Shown here: positions 1 through 5,425 of the stretch, in pieces | Numbering within the stretch: the stretch's first letter is position 1 | Layout: each line of letters starts with the position of its first letter | Source: Salinirussus sp. | GTDB lineage: Archaea; Halobacteriota; Halobacteria; Halobacteriales; Haloarculaceae | NCBI GenBank assembly: GCA_028275005.1 | Contig: JAQCNN010000177.1 | Coordinates: 1-9,047, forward strand | Direction of reading: 5' to 3' | Length of the DNA: 9,047 nucleotides | Program-made: the position numbers and the translations under genes | The notes under the pieces: generated by a model | What the model was told of the DNA's origin: nothing | The model's input: the letters and a program-made list of their open reading frames with translations, nothing else | The model's database searches: none

Positions 1-429
1 TGAGAGGTATCGAACGTTGTTTGGTGTCCAGAACGTGGCGTAAACACTTCAACGACGGCGTTCGGGAATCCTTTCAGATTACTGTCGCTTCATGATCAAA
101 CAGTCTCACCACCGTGGGCATTCGTCTTTAATTAAGACTCGGAGCAATATATTCTCAAAATTGCTTGACAGTAGTAAGTGAAGAAATCTAATGACTGAAC
201 GCTGTTGCAGCTGAAGATAGCCGATACAGAATCTTTAGAAATCGTCTTTTCGTCCCGTAGCAACCGTGTTCTAACGAGATTCGTTCCCAGATCAACCCGG
301 TCCAGTATCGCTCCGAGTCTTAGCTAAAGAGAATGGCCAAGCTGTGAGAACAGTAGTCATACTGTCAGATTATTGTGATCGGATACATCGCTCTTCAGCC
401 GCCGATCAGGAGCGAAATCCGCCCCTCGC

Positions 430-450
430 GCTGTTGGTAAGGCCAACAGC
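430..450. repeat. Perfect 8-bp inverted repeat (hairpin-capable)
   Basis: GCTGTTGG at 430-437 and CCAACAGC at 443-450 are exact reverse complements around a 5-nt loop. A second near-palindrome, GCCAAC-G-GTTGGC, lies 31 bp further on at 481-493 and shares the GCCAAC core. Together they could be a pair of protein-binding sites or small RNA hairpins. No neighbouring gene shows which. Confidence 0.4.
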
Positions 451-577
451 TAGCCACAAATTCTGTATTTCCGGAATTCCGCCAACGGTTGGCCCAATTA
501 ATGGTGGAACTTGGTTGATGAAGTTCTATGGTCGGATCAAAGAAGAGCCGGGGCACGGAAAATATCGCAAATAGTCG

Positions 578-662
578 GTAACAGAAGGTAACACGTGAAA
601 TTGGCCGTGTGATTCGATCCGCGGTTGCAACTGGCCTGATTGGGGCTGTTACAAGATGTTAC
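578..662. repeat. Inverted pair of tandem GTAACA-N4-GTAACA elements
   Basis: The left element (578-593) has GTAACA twice with starts 10 bp apart. The right element (647-662) has TGTTAC twice with the same 10-bp spacing, so it is the same 16-bp motif on the other strand. A 53-bp gap lies between them. One-turn spacing puts each pair on one face of the helix, as for a dimeric regulator. The right element ends 27 bp before the TATA-like box at 690-698, an upstream activator or repressor position. The binding role is inferred; the repeats themselves are exact. Confidence 0.45.
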
Positions 663-689
663 AGGGAGATGTCGGGTTGGGAGACGAGC

Positions 690-698
690 TTTATATTT
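690..698 (+). promoter_or_regulatory. TATA-like promoter with no recognisable gene downstream
   Basis: TTTATATTT is the most canonical archaeal TATA box in the window. Expected initiation about 25 nt downstream falls on an ATG at 719-721, but that frame stops after six codons (MKYVEG, stop 737-739). The transcript could be a non-coding RNA, a leader, or what is left of a lost gene. Support is the motif, the spacing and the repeat pair just upstream. Confidence 0.35.
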
Positions 699-721
699 CC
701 CGGACAATTTTTTGAGAGATG

Positions 722-1310
722 AAGTACGTGGAGGGGTGATAGCTGTCCCGGCCGGGTGGCTCGCCGTCGAGTAAAACGATCAAGAGTTTGTCACAGCGGA
801 GTGGTACCAGGGCATCCGGGCCTGTAGCATGGCCACGAAGGCACAGCGTCGGTTCTGGGTACCATTGGGCTGCGGGAGGACGATTGCATGGCCCGGCCTT
901 GTGACACTGCTGCCAGTGAGTGTCTCGGGTCACCGCCGAGAATCAGTGCCTCCCGACTCCAGTACGGGGGGATTCTGGAGGCGGATGATTATCAAGAAGA
1001 CTGGACTGAGAACCGTCCGGGAACGCAACCGTGTGAAATCTCCGACAGAACCCAAGCGCCGAAACGCATCCCCGTGTCTTTATTTTCCCGCAGTGATATC
1101 GTATATGTGGAACCCCAGACGGCAGCGGGGCGCGTGCAACATCGGTTGAGTTCCCGCCGATCCGAGAAGCCGCCATATCGCGGCCTATACCGGAATACGG
1201 AGGACTCAGGCGCCAAAGCCGGAAGATACGGACAAATAGAAACCGTACGCACTGCGAGTGGGTTCGGGCGGGACCGAAACGCCCGACTGTCCCCGCCCGC
1301 GAGCAGCGAC
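722..1310. other. Intergenic region before the phosphodiesterase gene, no gene seen
   Basis: G+C is higher here than in 1-689, but there is still no coding signature. The phosphodiesterase frame is open upstream to 888, yet that extension is rich in R, S, P and Q and lacks the acidic bias of the protein proper, so I treat it as chance. Inverted-repeat arms lie at 789-795/900-906, 802-808/858-864 and 816-822/890-896. A weak TATA-like TTTATTTT is at 1079-1086, with an A/T-rich patch at 1232-1240. No tRNA, RNase P RNA or SRP RNA signature was recognised. Confidence 0.5.
1264..1299. repeat. Two mutually exclusive hairpins just before the phosphodiesterase start
   Basis: TCGGGCG at 1264-1270 pairs perfectly with CGCCCGA at 1280-1286. 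The overlapping CGGGCGGG at 1265-1272 pairs perfectly with CCCGCCCG at 1292-1299. Only one stem can form at a time. The second ends 11 nt before the ATG at 1311. If the gene has a leader, this could affect translation; chance pairing in GC-rich DNA is the alternative. Confidence 0.35.
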
Positions 1311-2027
1311 ATGGACTACATCGCCCACCGTGGCTTCGCGGAGACACACCCGGAGAACACGCTCGCGGCCGTCCGGGCGGCCGGGGGCAACGGCTCGGGC
1401 AAGGCCACACAGACACGGGCGGACGCGGACTCGACCGCAGGGGCAGGCCCGACCGCGGATGCGGTCGAGGTCGACATCCGCCGGTGTGGCTCGGGCGAAC
1501 TCGTGGTCGTCCACGACGAGACAGTCGACCGCGTCACCGACGGCACCGGCCGGGTCGCCGACCACACGCTCGCACAGCTGCGCGACCTGGACGTCCTCGG
1601 GACCGGCGCGGGTGTCCCGACACTCGCCGCGGTGTTCGAGGCCGCGACGGTCCCGGTGAACGTCGAACTGAAGGAGCGCGGTCTCGCCGGTGACGCACTC
1701 GAGTGCGCCGCCGAGACCGGCGCCGACGCCTGGTGCTCGGCGTTCGACCCGGCCGCCGTCGAGGCCCTCCGCGAACGCGGCGGGGAGGCGGCCCTCCTCG
1801 TCGCCGAGGAGCCGGAGGAGGCCCTCGACCGTGCGCGCCGGCTCGACTGCGCCGCCGTCCACCCTCACCACTCGCTGTGCACCACCGGCCTCGTCGAGCG
1901 GGCACAGGCCGCCGGACTGAGCGTCAACGCCTGGACGGTTCGCTCCCGGGGGACCGCCGCCGGGCTGGCAGCGGCCGGCGTCGACGGGCTGGTCGCCGAC
2001 GCGGCTCGCTACTGCCCGGAGCGGTAG
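1311..2027 (+). CDS. Glycerophosphodiester phosphodiesterase (GDPD family)
   Basis: This 238-residue protein should hydrolyse glycerophosphodiesters to glycerol phosphate and an alcohol, a step in phospholipid turnover. It shows the GDPD TIM-barrel signatures in order: HRG at 6-8, PENT at 14-17, VEVDIR at 52-57 with the metal ligands E53 and D55, VHDETVDR at 67-74 with catalytic H68, VELKERG at 118-124 with E119 and K121, and NAWTVR at 206-211. There is no signal peptide, so it is probably cytoplasmic. The ATG at 1311 is chosen because HRG follows it directly, as in homologues, and the open frame upstream has no acidic bias. Residues about 26-48 form a G/A/T/D-rich insertion between the first helix and the E-x-D strand. 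The gene stands alone, 196 bp before the next one. Natural substrate is unknown. Confidence 0.9.
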   Translation: MDYIAHRGFAETHPENTLAAVRAAGGNGSGKATQTRADADSTAGAGPTADAVEVDIRRCGSGELVVVHDETVDRVTDGTGRVADHTLAQLRDLDVLGTGAGVPTLAAVFEAATVPVNVELKERGLAGDALECAAETGADAWCSAFDPAAVEALRERGGEAALLVAEEPEEALDRARRLDCAAVHPHHSLCTTGLVERAQAAGLSVNAWTVRSRGTAAGLAAAGVDGLVADAARYCPER

Positions 2028-2138
2028 CGGCCCGGCGACGGGTCGCCGTGACGTGTCGCCCGCCACCCCTGTGGCCGTATCCGCGGCCGATATCCTCCTA
2101 CTGTGTGGCCGACGGCGGACACCCCACTGCTGTGGACC

Positions 2139-2166
2139 GTCGTCCGGCTACACCGGTACGGACGAC
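2139..2166. repeat. Perfect 8-bp inverted repeat upstream of the zinc-protein promoter
   Basis: GTCGTCCG at 2139-2146 and CGGACGAC at 2159-2166 are exact reverse complements around a 12-nt loop. The right arm ends 28 bp before the TATA-like box at 2195-2200. It could be an operator, or a hairpin ending transcription from the phosphodiesterase gene. A GGCGAC-GG-GTCGCC palindrome at 2034-2047, right after the phosphodiesterase stop, is another candidate for the latter role. Confidence 0.3.
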
Positions 2167-2194
2167 CGCCTCCGACCCGTCCGTATAACAACGG

Positions 2195-2200
2195 TTAAAA
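2195..2200 (+). promoter_or_regulatory. TATA-like box for the zinc-protein/aEF-1beta operon
   Basis: TTAAAA is centred about 26 nt before the ATG at 2224, which predicts initiation at or very near the start codon, as in leaderless haloarchaeal genes. It is the only A/T-rich block close to the gene apart from a TATAACA patch at 2184-2190. Confidence 0.55.
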
Positions 2201-2223
2201 GCCGGCAACGCCGTAGAAGAGGT

Positions 2224-2403
2224 ATGAGCAAGAGCGACGGGAAGCGCACACAAAAGTGCATCTCCTGTGGCATCAACATCGCCGGGACGAGCGCGGCGGC
2301 CTTCGCGTGTCCCGAGTGTGGCTACCAGATCTACCGGTGTGCGAAGTGTCGCAAGCAGAGCAACCTCTATGAGTGTCCTGACTGCGGGTTCACGGGGCCA
2401 TAA
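2224..2403 (+). CDS. HVO_2753-type small zinc-finger protein
   Basis: A 59-residue protein with four CxxC knuckles: C12/C15, C29/C32 (CPEC), C39/C42 (CAKC) and C51/C54 (CPDC). Eight cysteines should bind two zinc ions in a zinc-ribbon-like fold. Length, knuckle spacing and the aEF-1beta gene directly downstream match the Haloferax volcanii protein HVO_2753, whose deletion has been reported to impair swarming and biofilm formation. The molecular role is unknown; RNA or ribosome contact is plausible from the context but is inference. The stop codon is 2 nt from the aEF-1beta ATG, so the two are probably co-transcribed and translationally coupled. The start is fixed by the TATA box 26 nt upstream and by the family length. 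Confidence 0.9.
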   Translation: MSKSDGKRTQKCISCGINIAGTSAAAFACPECGYQIYRCAKCRKQSNLYECPDCGFTGP

Positions 2404-2405
2404 CG

Positions 2406-2672
2406 ATGGGGAAAGTCGCAGCCCAGATCAAGGTCATGCCGGAGAGCCCGGAGGTCGACCTGGACGCACTCCAGGAGCGTCTGGAGGCGTCCCTGCCGGA
2501 GGGTGCCCAGATCCAGGGGTTCAAGCGTGACGACGTCGCCTTCGGGCTGGTCGCCCTCCTGCCGACGGTGGTCGTCCCCGACGACGCCGGCGGCACGGAG
2601 GCCGTCGAGGAGGCCTTCACCGGGGTCGAGGACGTCGAGAGCGTCGAGGTCGGCGACGTCGGCCGACTGTAA
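2406..2672 (+). CDS. ef1b: Translation elongation factor aEF-1beta
   Basis: This 88-residue protein is the archaeal guanine nucleotide exchange factor that recharges aEF-1alpha with GTP during elongation. It is the size of the archaeal family and corresponds to the catalytic C-terminal domain of eukaryotic eEF1Bbeta/delta. Recognisable segments are the N-terminal strand with VMPESPEVDLDAL at about 11-23, the central FKRDDVAFGLVALLP at about 39-53, and the acidic C-terminus ending VGDVGRL. It starts 2 nt after the zinc-protein stop without a strong Shine-Dalgarno sequence, so translation probably depends on coupling. L21e follows 68 bp later from what looks like its own promoter. Confidence 0.95.
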   Translation: MGKVAAQIKVMPESPEVDLDALQERLEASLPEGAQIQGFKRDDVAFGLVALLPTVVVPDDAGGTEAVEEAFTGVEDVESVEVGDVGRL

Positions 2673-2710
2673 CCGGCCCGCTCGCCCCGCTGTAACCGCG
2701 GAACGCTCCC

Positions 2711-2716
2711 TTTATC
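2711..2716 (+). promoter_or_regulatory. TATA-like box for rpl21e
   Basis: TTTATC is centred about 27 nt before the rpl21e ATG at 2741, giving a leaderless or nearly leaderless transcript. A 9-bp direct repeat, CTGTAACCG, lies just upstream at 2667-2675 and 2690-2698. L21e may therefore be transcribed both from here and by read-through from aEF-1beta. Confidence 0.5.
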
Positions 2717-2740
2717 CGTTCGACCGCGCAACCCACAGTC

Positions 2741-3031
2741 ATGCCTGACTCTAACGGACCACGCGAGGGAACGCGGAACAAGCTGAAAAACGACCCCCGT
2801 GACGGGGGGATGTCCCCGCCCCAGCAGACGACCGAACGGTTCGAGACCGGTGACACGGTCCACCTGAAACTCGACCCGAGTGTCCAGAAGGGCCAGTACC
2901 ACCCCCGCTTTGCCGGGCAGACCGGTACCGTCGTCGGCCAGCAGGGCGAGGCCTACAGGGTCGAGATCGTCGACGGCGGCAAGGAGAAGACACTCATCTC
3001 CCGCCCCGCGCACATCGTCGCCGCCGAGTAA
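2741..3031 (+). CDS. rpl21e: 50S ribosomal protein L21e
   Basis: A 96-residue protein of the archaeal/eukaryotic L21e (eL21) family, a component of the large ribosomal subunit. Family features are the N-terminal extension with GPREGTRNKLKNDPRDGG at about 6-23, the SH3-like barrel segment GDTVHLKLDPSVQKGQYHPRF at about 37-57, and GQTGTVVGQQGEAYRVEIVDGGKEK over about 59-83. Length matches haloarchaeal members. It has its own TATA-like box and no co-directional neighbour downstream: the next gene is convergent, ending 84 bp away. Confidence 0.96.
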   Translation: MPDSNGPREGTRNKLKNDPRDGGMSPPQQTTERFETGDTVHLKLDPSVQKGQYHPRFAGQTGTVVGQQGEAYRVEIVDGGKEKTLISRPAHIVAAE

Positions 3032-3067
3032 CCACGGGTCCGTTCGCCTCTTTAGGTCTGGACGCAA

Positions 3068-3115
3068 GTAGCGGAGGCAATCGCGTGTGTAACCGGCTCG
3101 GTCAGCCGGCGCTAC
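3068..3115. terminator. Two-part hairpin between convergent genes, possible terminator
   Basis: An inner perfect stem, CCGGCT at 3093-3098 with AGCCGG at 3104-3109 (5-nt loop), is enclosed by an outer pair, GTAGCG at 3068-3073 with CGCTAC at 3110-3115. The structure abuts the acyl-CoA synthetase stop codon and lies 36 nt after the L21e stop. It could serve both convergent transcripts. There is no strong T-tract, so a role in termination, rather than in RNA stability, is uncertain. Confidence 0.35.
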
Positions 3116-4786
3116 TCAGTCGTCGTCCGGGGCGGCTTCCTCGGGGACCTGCCCCTCGAGGAGCGCCTCGTCGGCGTACTCCTCGCGGAGGTCCTTCTTC
3201 GAGAACTTCCCGGTCGCCGTCTTTGGCACCTCGTCGATCTGGACGAGGTCGTCGGGGAGCCACCACTTTGGATACTCCTCGCCGAGCATCTCGGTGACCT
3301 CCGCCTCGAGCTCGCCGGGGTCGGTCCCCTCGGCCGGGACGACAAAGGCAACGGGTCGCTCCTGCCAGCGCTCGTGTGGGACACCGACCACAGCCGCCTC
3401 GGTCACGTCGTCGTGGGCCATGATCGCGTTCTCGAGTTCGACACTGGAGATCCACTCCCCGCCGGACTTGATCACGTCCTTCGCCCGGTCGACGATCTTG
3501 ATGTAGCCGTCCTCGTCGACGGTGACGACGTCGCCGGTCTTCAGCCACCGGCCACCCTCGCTCTCCTCGAAGTCCTCCTCGTTTGCCTCGGGCCGTTTGA
3601 AGTACTCCGTGGTGATCCAGGGGCCACGGATGTGGAGTTCACCGAAGTCCTCGCCGTTCCAGGGCACTTCCTCGCCGTCGTCGTCGATCACTTTGAACTC
3701 TACGCCGGGGACCATCAGCCCCTGTTTTGCGCGCTTGTCGACCTGTTCCTCGTAGGAGAGGTCCTCGGCCAGCCCGCTTTTGAGCCGTGAGACGCTCCCG
3801 ATCGGGCTCATCTCGGTCATCCCCCAGGCGTGGTCGACGGTGACCCCACGGTCGTCGAACCACTCGATCATCGCCCTCGGGGCGGCCGAGCCGCCGATGA
3901 TCACCGACTCCAGCGAGGAGAGGTCGACGTCGTTACCCGCCTGGATGTACTCCTGGAGACCCAGCCAGACCGTCGGGACGCCGGCTGTGACGGTCACCTC
4001 CTCGTCCTCGATCAGGCCCGCGATGTCCGCCGGGTCCGGGGAGGGGCCGGGGTAGACGTGTTTCGCGCCCGCCGCCGTGGAGGTAAACGGCATCCCCCAG
4101 GCGTTGACGTGAAACATCGGCACCACGGGCATGACCACGTCGTCGTCGCTGATATCCAGCCCCTGTGGGCCCATCGTCGCCATCGTGTGACTCCAGAGCA
4201 TCTTCTGGGTGTACTCGACACCCTTTGGCTTGCCCGTCGTCCCCGAGGTGTAACACATCCCCGCGGGCGTCTCCTCGTCGACGGTCGGCCAGTCGTAGCT
4301 CGTGTCGTGGCCGTCGATGAACGACTCGTAGTCGACCGCGTCGAATCTCACGTCTGGCACCTCCGACCCCATCACGACGAACTGCTCGACGGCCTCGAAG
4401 GCCGCCTCGTCGTAGGCCCCGGATAGCTTCTCGGCCAGGGAGGGGTCGAGGAAGATGATCCGGTCGTCTGCGTTCTGCACGATGTACTGGATGTGCTCGT
4501 CGGGCAGGAGCGGATTGATCGTGTGCAGCTGTCGACCCGTCGTCGGGATGGCAAAGTAGGTCTCGAAGTGACGGTGGTGGTTCCAGCAGAATGTCGCCAC
4601 CCGCTCGCCCTCGGGGACGCCTGTCGCGTCCATCGCGCCCGCGAGCTGTGCCGTCCGGTCGCCGTACTCCTCGTAGGTGTACCGCTCGACCCCCTCGTGG
4701 GTGCGGGAGACGATCTCCGTGTCGGGGTACATCCGTTCGGCGCGCCACAGGAACGGTCGCAGAGTCTGGTCTGTTCCGCCAGGCAT
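3116..4786 (-). CDS. Fatty acyl-CoA synthetase (AMP-forming, AlkK/TtLC-FACS-like)
   Basis: A 556-residue member of the ANL superfamily that would activate a carboxylic acid to its acyl-CoA via an acyl-adenylate. Core motifs are intact: P-loop YTSGTTGKPKG at 179-189, VPMFHVNAWG at 222-231, GGSAAP at 298-303, WGMTEMSP at 321-328, KTGD at 416-419, DRAKDVIKSGGEWIS at 433-447, and KTATGKFSKKDLR at 522-534 with the catalytic lysine K527. The KSGGEWISS signature and overall length fit the medium/long-chain group including AlkK, Thermus TtLC-FACS and DmdB; the acyl chain cannot be told from sequence. The ATG at 4786 begins an N-terminus (TLRPFLWRAERMYPDTEIVSR) of the family type. It is the only minus-strand gene here, convergent with rpl21e and divergent from rpoF (161-bp gap). 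No membrane segment is seen. Confidence 0.92.
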   Translation of the reverse strand: MPGGTDQTLRPFLWRAERMYPDTEIVSRTHEGVERYTYEEYGDRTAQLAGAMDATGVPEGERVATFCWNHHRHFETYFAIPTTGRQLHTINPLLPDEHIQYIVQNADDRIIFLDPSLAEKLSGAYDEAAFEAVEQFVVMGSEVPDVRFDAVDYESFIDGHDTSYDWPTVDEETPAGMCYTSGTTGKPKGVEYTQKMLWSHTMATMGPQGLDISDDDVVMPVVPMFHVNAWGMPFTSTAAGAKHVYPGPSPDPADIAGLIEDEEVTVTAGVPTVWLGLQEYIQAGNDVDLSSLESVIIGGSAAPRAMIEWFDDRGVTVDHAWGMTEMSPIGSVSRLKSGLAEDLSYEEQVDKRAKQGLMVPGVEFKVIDDDGEEVPWNGEDFGELHIRGPWITTEYFKRPEANEEDFEESEGGRWLKTGDVVTVDEDGYIKIVDRAKDVIKSGGEWISSVELENAIMAHDDVTEAAVVGVPHERWQERPVAFVVPAEGTDPGELEAEVTEMLGEEYPKWWLPDDLVQIDEVPKTATGKFSKKDLREEYADEALLEGQVPEEAAPDDD

Positions 4787-4917
4787 ACTCTATCTCTCTT
4801 GCCCGTCGTACCTGACTGTTTTGGAACGACACTGTGAGGCGTGTGCTGTTGGCGACACTGTGTGGCCCGTCCGGACCGTCAGAAACCCGGACCGGCGCCG
4901 CGGTGTGTATCGAGAGC

Positions 4918-4924
4918 TTTACAA
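4918..4924 (+). promoter_or_regulatory. TATA-like box for rpoF
   Basis: TTTACAA is centred 27 nt before the rpoF ATG at 4948, predicting a leaderless start for the downstream cluster. It lies in the 161-bp divergent region shared with the acyl-CoA synthetase gene, so a regulator bound here could affect both directions. Confidence 0.5.
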
Positions 4925-4947
4925 CGTGCAGGGCTGTACGAGCCGAT

Positions 4948-5304
4948 ATGACCATCTTCAAGGATAAAGTCGATGAGGAACTTCTCACTATCGCGGAGAC
5001 AAAGGAGATCCTTGAGGGGCTGGAGACCGAGCGGGCCGCCGACGAGGAGCGGGAGATGCGCTACGAGCTCGCCCGGGCCGTCGAGCACGTCAACCGGTTT
5101 GCCGTCTTAGAGCCCGACGAGGCCCGCCAGTTCGTCGCCGACCTGCTCGAACTCGAGAAGGTCGACGAGGTGACCGCCCACAAGATCGTCGACCTCAAGC
5201 CGCGTGACCGTGACGAACTCCGCGCGGTGTACGCCCAGGAGCGGTTCTCGCTGTCCGGCGAGGAACTCGACGAGATCCTCAACGTCGTCAGACAGTACGC
5301 CTGA
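4948..5304 (+). CDS. rpoF: RNA polymerase subunit Rpo4 (RpoF, Rpb4 family)
   Basis: This 118-residue protein is the Rpb4-like subunit that pairs with Rpo7 to form the stalk of archaeal RNA polymerase, which helps open-complex formation and binds emerging RNA. It is predicted to be mostly helical. The N-terminal part (MTIFKDKVDEELLTIAE) and the C-terminal HRDC-like half, with VTAHKIVDLKPRDRDELRAVYAQE at about 74-97 and LDEILNVV near the end, are typical of the family. The ATG at 4948 is preferred over the open frame further upstream because a TATA-like box sits 27 nt before it and the protein then has family length. DUF655 follows after 121 bp from its own likely promoter. Confidence 0.93.
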   Translation: MTIFKDKVDEELLTIAETKEILEGLETERAADEEREMRYELARAVEHVNRFAVLEPDEARQFVADLLELEKVDEVTAHKIVDLKPRDRDELRAVYAQERFSLSGEELDEILNVVRQYA

Positions 5305-5365
5305 GCGGCGTAAGACAGGCCACTGCCGGGCGGGTGAGCAAACCCTGACCGGCCCCGTACCCCGT

Positions 5366-5395
5366 ACCCCGGTCGACGCCGCAGGCTACCGGGGT
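5366..5395. repeat. Perfect 8-bp inverted repeat abutting the DUF655 TATA box
   Basis: ACCCCGGT at 5366-5373 and ACCGGGGT at 5388-5395 are exact reverse complements around 14 nt. The right arm shares its last base with the TATA-like element at 5395-5404, so a protein bound here would cover the TFB recognition element. It could instead fold as an rpoF 3' hairpin. A tandem CCCCGTAC repeat at 5353-5367 overlaps the left arm. Confidence 0.35.
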
Positions 5396-5404
5396 TTAAG
5401 TAAA
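5395..5404 (+). promoter_or_regulatory. TATA-like box for the DUF655-ksgA-hemK2-metE operon
   Basis: TTTAAGTAAA is centred about 27 nt before the DUF655 ATG at 5426. It suggests that the downstream genes can be transcribed independently of rpoF. Confidence 0.5.
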
Positions 5405-5425
5405 CTGTTCCCGTACCCAACAGCT

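Larger units (their letters stand above)
1..689. other. AT-rich intergenic region without a convincing gene
   Basis: No reading frame here has the acidic, G/C-third-position character of the genes further right. The longest ATG frame (344-574, 76 codons) is rich in H, C, R and I and matches no family I know. A hand count of the first 180 bases gives about 44% G+C, far below the genes after 1311. The stretch holds short inverted repeats at 124-138, 430-450, 481-493 and 578-662, described separately where notable. It could be a decayed mobile element, a long regulatory region or a non-coding RNA locus; the sequence alone does not decide. A gene tail may enter from the left edge, with a stop at 41-43, but this cannot be supported. 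Confidence 0.6.

Noticed and set aside
2..43. Possible C-terminal tail of a gene entering from the left (open frame ending TAA at 41-43)
   Set aside because: Only 13 codons are visible (ERYRTLFGVQNVA); no family can be recognised and chance open frame is as likely.
124..138. GTCTT-TAATT-AAGAC inverted repeat as a terminator
   Set aside because: A five-base A/T-rich stem with no clear upstream gene or T-tract is too weak to call.
344..574. 76-codon ATG frame on the + strand
   Set aside because: Composition (many H, C, I, K; few D/E) is unlike haloarchaeal proteins, there is no ribosome-binding site or TATA box at proper spacing, and no domain is recognised.
740..910. tRNA-like GCCGGGTGGCTCG near 752 and GGTTCTGGGTACC near 851
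   Set aside because: No TTCGA-type T-loop, anticodon stem or closing acceptor stem could be assembled.
888..1310. N-terminal extension of the phosphodiesterase to ATG 888
   Set aside because: The extension lacks acidic bias and family similarity, while HRG directly follows the ATG at 1311 as in normal GDPD proteins; high G+C leaves frames open by chance.
1206..2066. Long antisense frame over the phosphodiesterase gene (286 codons)
   Set aside because: It is the mirror of a strong GC-rich coding frame and shows no domain or start signal.
3933..4988. Long frame on the minus strand overlapping the acyl-CoA synthetase and the rpoF start
   Set aside because: Its arginine-rich sequence is an out-of-frame shadow of the synthetase, whose motifs are complete in the other frame.
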